This document shows positions 42,413 to 51,296 of a stretch of DNA of 64,000 nucleotides, in pieces (positions within the stretch are counted from its first letter, which is position 1; every line of letters starts with the position of its first letter). Origin of the DNA: an uncultured Burkholderiales bacterium. Lineage in GTDB: Bacteria > Pseudomonadota > Gammaproteobacteria > Burkholderiales > Burkholderiaceae_E. The stretch lies in assembly GCA_902826305.1 (NCBI GenBank), contig CADEEH010000008.1, forward strand, positions 1 through 64,000, given 5' to 3'. The notes beneath the pieces were generated by a model that saw only the letters and a program-made list of their open reading frames with translations, made no database searches and had not been told where the DNA came from. Both the position numbers and the translations under genes were made by a program.

Positions 42413-43441
42413 ATGAACCTGTTCCACACCGTCCTGCGACCTGCAGTTCTCGTCACCGCCGCCCTGCTGTCCCTGGTCGCGCCGGCGCGCGCGCAGCACG
42501 CGGGCTTTCGCACGCTGACCATCACCGGAGACACACCCGCGACCGTGGCCTTGTTCTATCCCACGGCCGTGGCGGAACGCACCATTCCGATGGGCCCGTG
42601 GCTGCCGGTCGTGTCACCGGGTGCGCCGGCCTCCGATACCAGGCTCAAGGGGCTGATCCTGATTTCACACGGCACCGGCGGCACGGAGTTGAACCATCAC
42701 GATCTCGGCACGAGGCTGGCCCGGGACGGCTACCTGGTGGCCGCCGTGCGCCACGCGGGTGACAACTGGCAGGACCGTTCGCTGGTCACTTCGGGTCGCT
42801 ACTTCACCGAACGTCCCGCCCAGCTGAGTCGGGTGCTCGATGCGCTGATCGCAAGTCCGGAGTGGGGGCCCCGCATCGCGGCCGACCACATCGGTGCCGT
42901 CGGGCACTCGGCCGGCGGCTATGGCGTGCTGGCGCTGGCCGGTGGACAGGCCGATTCGCAGCGCTCGTCGCAGCATTGCCGTACGGCCCAGGACGACCCG
43001 GGTTACTGCGCGCTGGCCAAGGGTGCGGGTGGCACCGAAGCCTCCGGGACGGGGTCGGCACCCGTCGCCGTGTCGGAATCACGACCGGTGGCGGTGCAGG
43101 ACCGTCGAATCCGGGCCGTGGTCGCGCTGGCCCCGATGGCCGTGGTGTTCACACCCGAGAGCCTCGCGGCCATCACGGTGCCCGTGCGCGTCATCATGGC
43201 CGAGCGCGACGTGGTGCTCAACGGCAAGTACCACGGCGGATATGTCGCAGCGAGCCTGCCCGCGGCCCAGGTCAGCACGGTGTCCGGTGCCGGGCACTTC
43301 GCGTTCATGGCGCAATCGACCATCCCTCTGCCCTCGGCGGCAGGTGATGCTTCGGCCGATCCGGCGGGCTTCGACCGCGCGGCTTTCCTTCCCCGGTTGG
43401 AGAACGAGGTCGCCGAGTTCTTCGCGGCGCAGTGGCGATGA
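42413..43441 (+). CDS. Secreted alpha/beta hydrolase (dienelactone hydrolase/PAF-acetylhydrolase-like)
   Basis: 342 residues. Signal peptide to ~28 (LVAPARAQHAGF). Hydrolase fold: oxyanion region LILISHGTGGTELNHHDLGTRLARDGYLVAAVRHAGDNW, nucleophile elbow GAVGHSAGGYGVLALAG, acid-side strand VPVRVIMAERDVVLNGKYHG and GAGHFAFMA with the catalytic His. Related predicted dienelactone hydrolases of proteobacteria act on unknown esters in the periplasm. A 40-residue insertion after the nucleophile contains two Cys (QHCRT, GYCAL) that may form a disulfide. Confidence 0.87.
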   Translation: MNLFHTVLRPAVLVTAALLSLVAPARAQHAGFRTLTITGDTPATVALFYPTAVAERTIPMGPWLPVVSPGAPASDTRLKGLILISHGTGGTELNHHDLGTRLARDGYLVAAVRHAGDNWQDRSLVTSGRYFTERPAQLSRVLDALIASPEWGPRIAADHIGAVGHSAGGYGVLALAGGQADSQRSSQHCRTAQDDPGYCALAKGAGGTEASGTGSAPVAVSESRPVAVQDRRIRAVVALAPMAVVFTPESLAAITVPVRVIMAERDVVLNGKYHGGYVAASLPAAQVSTVSGAGHFAFMAQSTIPLPSAAGDASADPAGFDRAAFLPRLENEVAEFFAAQWR

Positions 43442-43571
43442 GTGGCGGGCAACGGTTGCGTTGATCGCCCCTGCCTGCCAGGACGGCAGGAATCATCTAT
43501 GCTTTCTCCGTCCGGACATTCAATGTTGTTCGAATCGCGCATGCCCGGTGACCTCAACGACAGGGGCTTGC

Positions 43572-43964
43572 ATGACCGAACACCCGATCGACGCCTGGCA
43601 TCGGCTGATCAGGCAGCATGATGCGCAGGGCCTGGAGTTGCTCCTGGACGAGGAAATCCTCATCTACTCGTCGCTGGTGCATACCCCACAACGCGGCCGG
43701 CGTATCGCGATGGCCTACATGAAGGCCGCGTTCGACCTGGTCGGCGCGGTCAACGCGTTTCGCTACACACGAGAGATCATCGGCCCGACCGATGCGGCGA
43801 TCGAGTTCGAGTTCGACATCGATGGTGTCGAAATCAATGGCGTCAAGCTGCTGCGATGGAATCCGGCCGGGCACATCACGGAGGTCAAGCTGATGATCCG
43901 GCCGCTGCGGGCGATGGAAGTTGTCCAGGCGAGGTTCGCGACGATGCTGCAGGCGGGGCGCTGA
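43572..43964 (+). CDS. NTF2-like (SnoaL-type) small protein
   Basis: 130 residues with the cone-shaped NTF2 fold: IDAWHRLIRQHDAQGLELLLDEEILIYSSLVHTPQRGR, MAYMKAAFDLV, DAAIEFEFDIDGVEINGVKLLRWNPAGHITEVKLMIRPLRAMEVV. This fold serves enzymes and binding proteins alike; no catalytic set is recognised. The ATG at 43572 sits 130 bases after the hydrolase gene with a candidate TATGCT -10 at about 43498. Confidence 0.75.
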   Translation: MTEHPIDAWHRLIRQHDAQGLELLLDEEILIYSSLVHTPQRGRRIAMAYMKAAFDLVGAVNAFRYTREIIGPTDAAIEFEFDIDGVEINGVKLLRWNPAGHITEVKLMIRPLRAMEVVQARFATMLQAGR

Positions 43965-44097
43965 CGCGGACGAGGTGACCTGAGCCCTCGCCGTTGTGTC
44001 GCCGGAACGCCATTGACGACAAGCCCCGAGGCGCGCAGATTCGGTGTCGCGACGGCTGCGACGCGTCGGTCGGGGTGGGGCGCGGAGTGGTCGAGTC

Positions 44098-44403
44098 ATG
44101 CTGAGGCTCGTTGCGACGGTCGGGGTAGCCGTGGTCATCGCCGGTGCCCTTTACTTCGTCTCCCCGGTGTCGACGGATCAGTTCGAGTCCACCCGGCGCC
44201 TGGTCGAGGCCGACGAATACCTCCGGTCAGTCTTTGGGCCGCCGCTGAGGGCCAAACAGCGACGCACCCGATTCTCCCGCGACACGCGGCAGGTCAAGCA
44301 GGTGATCCTGTTGTTCGAGATCCGAGGCGCACGATCCGAAGGGGTGGTCGAGGCCGAGTTCTCGGTCGAATCGCCGGAGAGTGTCACGCTGCGTCCGAGA
44401 TGA
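44098..44403 (+). CDS. Small membrane-anchored protein of unknown function
   Basis: 101 residues from the ATG at 44098. One N-terminal helix (LVATVGVAVVIAGALYFV), then a ~75-residue periplasmic part: STRRLVEADEYLRSVFGPPLR, a basic RRTRFSRDTRQVKQVILLFEIRG stretch and the acidic SEGVVEAEFSVESPE. The layout (single anchor, Leu-rich helix, GPP turn, beta strands) is reminiscent of Coa1-like cytochrome oxidase assembly factors, but too weak to assign. An earlier ATG at 44044 would add 18 Arg-rich residues. Confidence 0.55.
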   Translation: MLRLVATVGVAVVIAGALYFVSPVSTDQFESTRRLVEADEYLRSVFGPPLRAKQRRTRFSRDTRQVKQVILLFEIRGARSEGVVEAEFSVESPESVTLRPR

Positions 44404-44460
44404 CACGCTGCAGGCACCGGGCATGAACTTCACTTCAGTTGATCAGGAGACGGCGACACG

Positions 44461-44904
44461 ATGCGGACGACCCCTTTCCGTTCGGCCGAGGTCAAGGCGA
44501 AGTTCGATGCCTATCCCGCCGACGTTCGCGCGGAGCTGCTCGCACTGCGTGAACTCGTCTTCAGTGTCGCCGCCGCAACGCCGCAGGCGGGTGACCTCGA
44601 GGAAACCCTGAAGTGGGGCGAGCCGGCCTACGTCACGAAAAACGGTGCGGGCAGCACGGTACGCATCGACTGGAAACCGAAATCCCCGACCGAATACGCG
44701 ATGTATTTCAACTGCCGGACGACGCTGGTCGAGACCTTTCGAAGCCTGTTCCCCGATGATTTCAGGTTCTCCGGCAACCGGGCGCTCGTGTTCACCATCG
44801 GGTCGAGGCCGGCACAGGATGCACTGCGCTTCTGCATCGCAACTTCGCTGACGTACCACGTCCGCGAGCGACCCGGGCGTATCAAGCCGGCGGCCCGCGG
44901 CTGA
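44461..44904 (+). CDS. DUF1801 (YdhG-like) protein
   Basis: 147 residues. Matches the DUF1801 fold: VKAKFDAYPADVRAELLALRELVFSVAAA, LEETLKWGEPAYVTKNGAGSTVRIDWKPKSPTEYAMYFNCRTTLVETFRSLFP, GNRALVFTIG and PAQDALRFCIATSLTYH. Related to frataxin-like YdhG domains; function unknown. AGGAG lies about 12 bases before the ATG. It converges on the HIT gene, stops 36 bases apart. Confidence 0.82.
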   Translation: MRTTPFRSAEVKAKFDAYPADVRAELLALRELVFSVAAATPQAGDLEETLKWGEPAYVTKNGAGSTVRIDWKPKSPTEYAMYFNCRTTLVETFRSLFPDDFRFSGNRALVFTIGSRPAQDALRFCIATSLTYHVRERPGRIKPAARG

Positions 44905-44940
44905 TCTCGAAGCGGCTGCAGTCGATCCGGGCCGGCGACG

Positions 44941-45375
44941 TCAAGGTCCGCCGGCTTCGTCCATCCGGATCCGACCCGCCAGTTCCTGCAGCACCGCGAG
45001 CTCCGGATTCTTGCGCGGCCAGACCAGGTCGACCCCGTCGTTCTCGTGCCGCGGCAGCACGTGCAGATGCAGATGCGGCACCGTCTGCCAGCCGGCCGGC
45101 CGGTTCGCCTGCAGGATCGTGATGCCCGCCGGCCGGAACGCGCGTTCGACCGCCTTCGCGACGCGGGTCGCGGTGCGGAAGAACGCGCCGGCCAGTTCCT
45201 CGTCGAGCTCCAGCACCGTCTCGATCTGCCGGCGGGTCGCCACGATCACGTGGCCGGGATTGACCTGGCCCGCGTCCATGAACGCGATCGTGTGTTCGTC
45301 CTCGTGGACGATCGCCGCCGGCAGTTCGCGCCGGATGATCCGGGTGAAGACGCTGGGAGCCGCCTCACTTGTCAT
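44941..45375 (-). CDS. HIT-family nucleotide hydrolase/transferase
   Basis: 144 residues. HIT core: FTRIIRRELPAAIVHEDEHTIAFMDAGQVNPGHVIVATRR, AFRPAGITILQANRPAGWQTVPHLHLHVLPRHENDG, giving the HxHxH-x-x triad HLHLHVL with its catalytic His. Likely cleaves AMP-lysine, ADP or dinucleoside polyphosphates as in HinT and Fhit relatives. Its ATG overlaps the stop of the beta-lactamase-like gene as ATGA, so the two are translated together. Confidence 0.93.
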   Translation of the reverse strand: MTSEAAPSVFTRIIRRELPAAIVHEDEHTIAFMDAGQVNPGHVIVATRRQIETVLELDEELAGAFFRTATRVAKAVERAFRPAGITILQANRPAGWQTVPHLHLHVLPRHENDGVDLVWPRKNPELAVLQELAGRIRMDEAGGP

Positions 45376-46544
45376 GTCATCGTCTGGTAGACGGTCGTCT
45401 CGAACTCGGTGAACAGCGGCAGCGACTTCACGTCGGCGAACGGCAGGATCTGCGAGAAGTACACGCCACCGAGGCCCTTGGTCCGGTCGATCCAATAGAA
45501 CGTGTTGGCCAGGCCCGCCCACTGCAGGCCGCCCGCCGCGCGGCCGGTCGGCGCCGGCTCGATGTTGATCTGCCACGACAGGCCCCAGTTCTTCGGCACG
45601 CCGGGCAGGAACTCGCCGCTGTTGGACAGCGGCGGCATCACCGTGTGCAGCGGCGTGACCTTCAGGTCGCCCATCGCGTTGGAGGCCATCTGCTGCACGG
45701 TCTGTGCACGCAGCACCTGGGTGCCGTCATCGGCGCGACCGTCGTTGAGCACCATCCGGACGAACTTCAGGTAGTCGCCGCAGGTGCCGTACATGCCACC
45801 GCCGCCCATGTCGAACTCCGGCTGCTGCGGGATCTCGAATTCGATCGGCTGCAGCTTGCCGTCTTCGCCCCGCTGGTGCACCTTGGCCAGTCGACGCCGC
45901 ATCGATTCGCTGATCGTGAATCCGGTGTCCTGCATGCCGAGGGGTCCGAGCAGATTCTCCTTCAGGTACTCGCCGAGCCGCTGCCCGGTGACTGCCTCGA
46001 TCGCCTTGCCGGCCATGTCGATGTTGATCCCGTACTCCCAGCGTGCACCCGGGTCGAACAGCAGCGGCGTCTCGAGCGCCGCGTCCTGGCAGCTGATGAT
46101 GCCGGGCAGCCCCTTGTTCTGCTGGTAACGGCCGATGTCCTCGTTCCAGATTTCGTAGCTGAACCCGGCCGTGTGGGTCAGCAGGTGGCGCAGCGTGATG
46201 TCGCGCTTGGGCGGGCGCAGCCGCGGTTGGCCGGCGCCGTCGAACCCTTCGAGCACCTGGGCCCGGCCGAGCTGCGGAACCCATCGCCTGGCCGGACCGT
46301 CGAGGTCGAGCTGGCCGCGTTCGACCAGCTGCATCGCGCCGGCACCGGTCAGTGCCTTGGTCATCGACGCGATCCAGACCACGGTGTCGGTGGTCATCGC
46401 TTCGGGCTGGCCGAGGGCGCGCCGGCCGAAGCCGCCCTCGTAGATCGTCCCCTGTCGATCGGTCGCCATCGCGACCACACCCGGAACGTCGCCGGCGGCG
46501 ACGGCCTGGCCGAGCAATGCATCGGCCCTGGATTTCAGCGACAT
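45372..46544 (-). CDS. Serine hydrolase of the class C beta-lactamase/esterase family
   Basis: 390 residues, no signal peptide, so cytoplasmic. Catalytic SxxK is SMTK (~60), the YxN motif is YGIN (~170), with LRHLLTHTAGFSY and MGGGGMYGTCGDYLKFVRMVL supporting the family. The absence of a signal favours an esterase or transacylase of the EstB type over a beta-lactamase. GAGGAG precedes the ATG at 46544. First gene of a two-gene unit with the HIT protein. Confidence 0.88.
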   Translation of the reverse strand: MSLKSRADALLGQAVAAGDVPGVVAMATDRQGTIYEGGFGRRALGQPEAMTTDTVVWIASMTKALTGAGAMQLVERGQLDLDGPARRWVPQLGRAQVLEGFDGAGQPRLRPPKRDITLRHLLTHTAGFSYEIWNEDIGRYQQNKGLPGIISCQDAALETPLLFDPGARWEYGINIDMAGKAIEAVTGQRLGEYLKENLLGPLGMQDTGFTISESMRRRLAKVHQRGEDGKLQPIEFEIPQQPEFDMGGGGMYGTCGDYLKFVRMVLNDGRADDGTQVLRAQTVQQMASNAMGDLKVTPLHTVMPPLSNSGEFLPGVPKNWGLSWQINIEPAPTGRAAGGLQWAGLANTFYWIDRTKGLGGVYFSQILPFADVKSLPLFTEFETTVYQTMT

Positions 46545-46653
46545 GATGCTCCTCCTCGATGACGCCCTTCTGGGGTACGGCGCGGACGGGCGGGGATCGA
46601 ATCTACACCCGGGGCGCGCGCGCGACCAGCACCGCCGCCGGCCGCTTCCGCGC

Positions 46654-46659
46654 TACAGT
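46654..46659 (+). promoter_or_regulatory. Candidate -10 element TACAGT
   Basis: GCTACAGT starts 43 bases before the ATG of the receiver-GGDEF-EAL gene, in the recurrent position. Confidence 0.4.
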
Positions 46660-46696
46660 GGATGCCTCGGCGCTCCTCCTGTCGCCGATCGTCCGA

Positions 46697-48499
46697 ATGA
46701 CCGAAAAAGAGAATCCAGCGACCGCCCCGGCTGCCGGGCCGGCGCCCACGCCTGACGAGACCGGCGGGCGGCCCTTGGCGCCCGCCCGTGTGCTTGTCAT
46801 CGACGATGACCCGCGGCGGCTCGCCGGGATGCGCGCACAGCTCGAATCGATCGGCTACCTGGACGTCGTCGAGTGCGACCGGCCGGAGCGTGCACTCGAT
46901 GCGGTCGACCATCATCGACCCGACCTGGTGCTGCTCGAACACGGCCTTCCCGAGGTCGGCGGGCCGGAGATCCTGCGCCGTGTGCGCGCCGACGCGGAAC
47001 TGAGCTACGTCCCGGTGATCATGCTGATCGCCGGCAACGATCCGGTGGTCAAGCAGCAGGCGCTCGAACTCGGAGCGACCGACCTGCTGGTCAAGCCGGT
47101 CGACCCGAGTGAACTGGTGCTGCGCCTGCGCAATGCCCTCGCATTCAAGGCGCATCACGACTATCTCGCCTTCTACGACGGCCTGAGCGGCCTGCCGAAC
47201 CGGCGCCTGTTCCTGCGCAACCTGACCACCGCGTTGCGGGATGCGCAGCGTGATCGCGGCACGCTGGCCCTGCTCAGCATCGGGCTGGACCGGTTCCGCC
47301 AGGTCAACGAATCGCTCGGTCACAAGGTCGGTGACGAGCTGCTGCGCACCGCGGCGATCCGGTTGAGCGAGTCGGTTCGCGGCCGTGGCACCGCCGGCCG
47401 GATCGGCGCCGACGAGGTCGTCGGCGCGGTGGCACGGATCGGTGGCGACGAGTTCGCGGTGATCCTGCCGCAGCTGCCGCAGGTGGAGGCGGCCGCCCTG
47501 GTCGCGCAACGGCTGCTGTCGGTGCTGTGCCGGCCGTTCGACGTGGACGGTCGTGAACTGTTCGTCACCGCCAGCATCGGCGTGGCCGTCTTTCCGCACG
47601 ACGGCAGCGATCCGCAGCAGTTGCTCAAACACGCGGATGCGGCGCTCACCCATGCCAAACATCGCGGCCGCAACACATTCGTGTTCTATTCGGCGGACCT
47701 GGAGCAGCGCGCGGTCGAGCGGCTCGGCCTGTCCAACCAGCTTCGCCGCGCGCTCGAACGCGACGAACTGGCGATCCACTTCCAGCCGAAGGTCCGTGCC
47801 GACGGTTGCATCGTCGCCTGCGAGGCGATGCTGCGCTGGAGTCATCCGCAACTGGGCGCGGTCTCGCCGGGGCGGTTCATCCCGCTGGCCGAGGAGATCG
47901 GCCTGATCGTGCCGTACGGCGAATGGGCGCTGCGCGAGGCCTGCCGCCAGGCCGCCGAGTGGCACGCCCGCGGCCACCGGATCTCGGTGGCGGTCAACGT
48001 GTCGAGCCTGCAGTACCGCGCGGCCGCGTTCGTCGCGGTCGTCTCCGGCGTACTCGCCGATACCGGCCTGGATCCGGAATGGCTGGTGCTCGAACTGACC
48101 GAGAGCCTGCTGATCGAAAGTGTCGACGAGGCGGTGGCGATGATGCACGAGATCCGCTCGCTCGGTCCGCGGCTTTCACTGGACGACTTCGGCACCGGTT
48201 ACTCGGCGCTGCAGTACCTGAGGCGCCTGCCGCTGGATGAACTCAAGCTGGATCGTTCGTTCGTGCGCGGATTGCCCGACGACGAGGCGAGCGCTGCGAT
48301 CGCCCGTGCGCTGGTTTCGCTCGCCAAAGGCCTGAAGATGACGTTGACCGCCGAGGGTATCGAAGCGGCGGGTGAGTACTCGTTCCTGGCCGGCTTGGGC
48401 TGCGATCTGTTCCAGGGTGAACTGTTCAGTCCGCCGGTCTCCGCCGCGGCGTTCACCTCGCTGCTCGATCGGGGCCAGTCGCTCGGCAAGCCGGGCTGA
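46697..48499 (+). CDS. Receiver-GGDEF-EAL protein with degenerate receiver
   Basis: 600 residues. Receiver at ~30-150 keeps the acidic pocket (VLVIDDDPRR) and Lys (LLVKPVDP), but the phosphoacceptor position reads LVLLEHGLP with Glu81 in place of Asp, and the switch Thr is Ile (VIMLIAG), so phosphorylation is unlikely and Glu may mimic it. GGDEF domain has intact ARIGGDEF without RxxD upstream, and an insertion repeating the motif as GRIGADEV just before it. EAL domain carries CEAMLRW, NVSSLQY, ELTES, DDFGTGYSAL, KLDRSFV, AEGIEA and QGELF, so phosphodiesterase activity is plausible. Cytoplasmic. Confidence 0.92.
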   Translation: MTEKENPATAPAAGPAPTPDETGGRPLAPARVLVIDDDPRRLAGMRAQLESIGYLDVVECDRPERALDAVDHHRPDLVLLEHGLPEVGGPEILRRVRADAELSYVPVIMLIAGNDPVVKQQALELGATDLLVKPVDPSELVLRLRNALAFKAHHDYLAFYDGLSGLPNRRLFLRNLTTALRDAQRDRGTLALLSIGLDRFRQVNESLGHKVGDELLRTAAIRLSESVRGRGTAGRIGADEVVGAVARIGGDEFAVILPQLPQVEAAALVAQRLLSVLCRPFDVDGRELFVTASIGVAVFPHDGSDPQQLLKHADAALTHAKHRGRNTFVFYSADLEQRAVERLGLSNQLRRALERDELAIHFQPKVRADGCIVACEAMLRWSHPQLGAVSPGRFIPLAEEIGLIVPYGEWALREACRQAAEWHARGHRISVAVNVSSLQYRAAAFVAVVSGVLADTGLDPEWLVLELTESLLIESVDEAVAMMHEIRSLGPRLSLDDFGTGYSALQYLRRLPLDELKLDRSFVRGLPDDEASAAIARALVSLAKGLKMTLTAEGIEAAGEYSFLAGLGCDLFQGELFSPPVSAAAFTSLLDRGQSLGKPG

Positions 48500-48647
48500 C
48501 GTCGGTTCGTCACGGCGGCAGTGCCGCCCCGGGCGGGCACGCGTCGGCAAGGCAGCTCGCGGCCCTCTGCGGGGGCGACGGGCGCGTCATGATCCCTTCA
48601 TGTCGATTGCCTATCGTCACCTGTTTCCCACCGACGCGAGCCACGCC

Positions 48648-50135
48648 ATGACCAGGGACGACGCCAGCAGCTACCGGACGGCGACATCGGGCGCGTCGTC
48701 GACCAGGCGCCCGGGCAACACCCGCCGGTGGATCGCGACCTTGCTCGGGACCGGTGCGTTCTGCCTCGTCGCCACGACCGGCCAGGCCGCGCCGACGTTC
48801 GTCAACGGCCTGGTCATCGACGGCGCGTCGATCGATGCCTCCGGCACCAGCGCGGTCAACGACGGTCGCCTCGGCTTCTTCTCGGACCTGTACTACGATC
48901 CGCGACGCCGCGAGTGGTGGGCGCTGTCGGACCGCGGTCCGGGCGGGGGCACGATCGACTACGAGACGCGGATCCATCGGTTCATCCTCGACGTGAACCC
49001 GACGACCGGTGCGATCTCGAACTTCCAGGTCCTGAAGACGCTGATCTTCCGCAAGGGAGGAAGCGCGCTGAACGGTCTCGCTCCCGAAGTCGGTGGCCCG
49101 CTGGGATACGCGTTCGATCCCGAGGGTGTCGTCGTCAGTCCGCGCAGCGGCAACCTGTTCGTCTCGGACGAATACGGCCCGTCGCTCTACGAGATCAGTG
49201 ATCACGGCCGGCTGGTGCACCGCTACGAGATACCAACGCGGCTGTTGCCGCGCAATGCGGCCAGCGGTGCGGTCAACTACGCGAACGACACCGGCAACAC
49301 GGCCGGCAAGCGGACGAATCGCGGATTCGAAGGCCTTGCGATCAGCCCCGACGGCCGATACGTGTACGCGATGCTGCAAAGTGCGTTGCTCGACGAAGGC
49401 GCCGGCGACGGCGTGTACTGTCGTATCGTGCAGTTCGACACGAAGCGGCGCGAGGCGGTTGCGCAGTACGCGTATCGGATGGAGGCCGCCTCGCAAGGGC
49501 GCGGCATCTCGGCGCTGGTGGCGCTCAACGAGCACGAATTCCTGGTCCTGGAGCGCAACAACCGCGGCGTCGGTGTCGATGCCAACCTGCAGAGCCCCAA
49601 CAAGAAGGTGTTCCGGATCGACCTCGGTGACGCCACCGACGTCAGCGGCATCGACCTCGATGCACCGGGCGTGGCCTTCACGCCGGTCACGAAAGAGGCG
49701 ACCCCGTGGCTCGACCTGGCGGCGACGGCGACACTCGCCGATCCGTCCCTGGCTGCGTTCGGCGGCGTGTCACCGGAGAAGTGGGAAGGGCTGACGATCG
49801 GACCGCGTCTGGCCGACGGCTCCTACCTGCTGCTGGCAGGGACCGACAACGACTACTCGGTGACGCAGAACGAAACCGGCGTGCAGCTCGACGTCTACTT
49901 CAAGGCCGGAGGCGGATCCGTCAGCCGCATCAAGTGCGCGATCGGTACCTTCGACCACTGCGTGACCGTCAATGCGGATGGCACGACCGGCGTGCCGACC
50001 CCGCCGGGGTTCGATTTCAGCGGCTATCGGCTGATTCCCGGCGTGTTGCACGCCTACAAGGCGAGCCCTGCGGACCTGGAACGCTACGACCGGCCCGGTC
50101 CGCGACATCGTCACGAACCGGACGATCGCCACTAG
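48648..50135 (+). CDS. Secreted phytase-like esterase (esterase-like activity of phytase family)
   Basis: 495 residues from the ATG at 48648 (an ATG at 48600 is also possible). A long polar N region precedes the hydrophobic signal RRWIATLLGTGAFCLVATTGQA. The rest is a beta-propeller-like domain: LGFFSDLYYDPRRREWWALSDRGPGGGT, GYAFDPEGVVVSPRSGNLFVSDEYGPSLYEI, NRGFEGLAISPDGRYVYAMLQSAL, SALVALNEHEFLVLERNNRG, EKWEGLTIGPRLADG and LLAGTDNDYSVTQ. The family is named from an E. coli phytase with esterase activity; the natural substrate is unknown. A Cys pair (IKCAI, DHCVT) is near the end. Confidence 0.82.
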   Translation: MTRDDASSYRTATSGASSTRRPGNTRRWIATLLGTGAFCLVATTGQAAPTFVNGLVIDGASIDASGTSAVNDGRLGFFSDLYYDPRRREWWALSDRGPGGGTIDYETRIHRFILDVNPTTGAISNFQVLKTLIFRKGGSALNGLAPEVGGPLGYAFDPEGVVVSPRSGNLFVSDEYGPSLYEISDHGRLVHRYEIPTRLLPRNAASGAVNYANDTGNTAGKRTNRGFEGLAISPDGRYVYAMLQSALLDEGAGDGVYCRIVQFDTKRREAVAQYAYRMEAASQGRGISALVALNEHEFLVLERNNRGVGVDANLQSPNKKVFRIDLGDATDVSGIDLDAPGVAFTPVTKEATPWLDLAATATLADPSLAAFGGVSPEKWEGLTIGPRLADGSYLLLAGTDNDYSVTQNETGVQLDVYFKAGGGSVSRIKCAIGTFDHCVTVNADGTTGVPTPPGFDFSGYRLIPGVLHAYKASPADLERYDRPGPRHRHEPDDRH

Positions 50136-50208
50136 GGCCTGTTGACGGGGGCGCTCGCGCCGCTGCCGCTCTGCCGATCCGCGAGGACCAGGCGCTGGCA
50201 GGCCCTAG
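50132..50208. repeat. 77-bp element bounded by 10-bp inverted repeats
   Basis: CTAGGGCCTG at the left and CAGGCCCTAG at the right are exact inverted copies 57 bases apart. Each arm contains the TAG stop codon of one of the two convergent genes. The interior is GC-rich without an ORF. It may act as a two-way terminator stem or be the remnant of a small mobile element. Confidence 0.6.
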
Positions 50209-51113
50209 ACCGCGTGTCCCTCGCGCCAGTGATCGAGCTGTTCACGCGTCGGGATGCCTTCGCGGCCGCCGAAGCGTGTGCACTTGAGCGCCGCCGCGGC
50301 ACTCGCGAAATCGATCGCGTCGAGCAGCGGCTGATCTTCGGCGAGCGCCAGCGCGAACGCGCCATGCCAGGTGTCGCCGGCGCCCAGCGTATCGACCGCC
50401 TTCACCTTGGGCGCCGGCCGCCGGTGCAGTGTGTGGCCGTCGAACCAGCGCACCCCCTCGCCGCCGAGAGTCACGCCGCAGATCCGGTTGCGCCCGCCGA
50501 AGGCCCGCGGCAACGCCTCGTCGGGCGCGCCGAAACCCAGCCCCTTGAGCATCGTCTCCGAGAACACCGGGTGGGTCGCCCGCCGCGCGACCGGCAGCAC
50601 CGCCTCGGGCTCGCCGCCGTCGGCATCCAGGATGCTCGGCAGGTCGCGGCGCTCCGCCTCGTTGAACAGCGACAGCGACCCGTTGAGCCAGCGCGAATCG
50701 GCCAGCACTGCCTCGGCGCGAACGACCTCCGACAGCGGCAGCCAGGCCGCATCCGGCGGATAACCCTGGGGTTGCGCGGAGACCACCAGTCGTTCACCGC
50801 GCGCGTCGATCAGCACACTCGAGATCTTGGTCCGGTAGCCTTCGAGGCGGCGCACCGCGTGCACGTCGACACCTTCCTGCGACAGCATCGCGATCACCCG
50901 GTGACCGAGGGCATCGTCGCCGACACGGCCCCAGTACTGCGCCTGGCCGCCGAGGCGCTGCACGGCGACCGCGGCATTGGCCGCCATGCCGCCACCGGTC
51001 ACGACGAACCGGCTGGCGGCGATCTTGGCCGGCGGCATGCGGACCTCGTCGACCAGGAAGATCTGGTCGACCGTCGCCGAGCCGCCGAGGCAGATGACCA
51101 GTGACTTCGCCAT
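50205..51113 (-). CDS. PfkB-family carbohydrate kinase (ribokinase-like)
   Basis: 302 residues. Substrate-side GGGMAANAAVAVQRLGG near the N terminus and PfkB signature 2 DTLGAGDTWHGAFALAL with the catalytic Asp near residue 250. Also VGDDALGHRVIAML and LGGEGVRWFDG. The arrangement is close to sulfofructose kinase YihV and other sugar kinases, but no sulfosugar genes lie near, so only sugar kinase is claimed. It phosphorylates a sugar or related alcohol with ATP in the cytoplasm. Confidence 0.9.
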   Translation of the reverse strand: MAKSLVICLGGSATVDQIFLVDEVRMPPAKIAASRFVVTGGGMAANAAVAVQRLGGQAQYWGRVGDDALGHRVIAMLSQEGVDVHAVRRLEGYRTKISSVLIDARGERLVVSAQPQGYPPDAAWLPLSEVVRAEAVLADSRWLNGSLSLFNEAERRDLPSILDADGGEPEAVLPVARRATHPVFSETMLKGLGFGAPDEALPRAFGGRNRICGVTLGGEGVRWFDGHTLHRRPAPKVKAVDTLGAGDTWHGAFALALAEDQPLLDAIDFASAAAALKCTRFGGREGIPTREQLDHWREGHAV

Positions 51114-51296
51114 CGCGGATCACTCTAGCACGTGGTGTGTGACGAGCAACCGTGCCGGCCACGCCCTGCGCAGCCCCGCTCGTCGGACCGGCACGCTTGT
51201 TGCAGCGCGTGTCGGTTCAAGCTGCTTCGGCTGGCGACCGATACCCGAATGGCGACCCGCGGGTTCCCGCAGGGATCCGGGCCGCAGGAGCAGGAC

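Noticed and set aside
45372-46544. Antibiotic-resistance beta-lactamase
   Set aside because: SMTK and YGIN motifs are present, but there is no signal peptide and it pairs with a HIT gene; esterase-type is more likely.
50132-50208. Complete insertion sequence
   Set aside because: Only 77 bases, no transposase frame and no target duplication visible.
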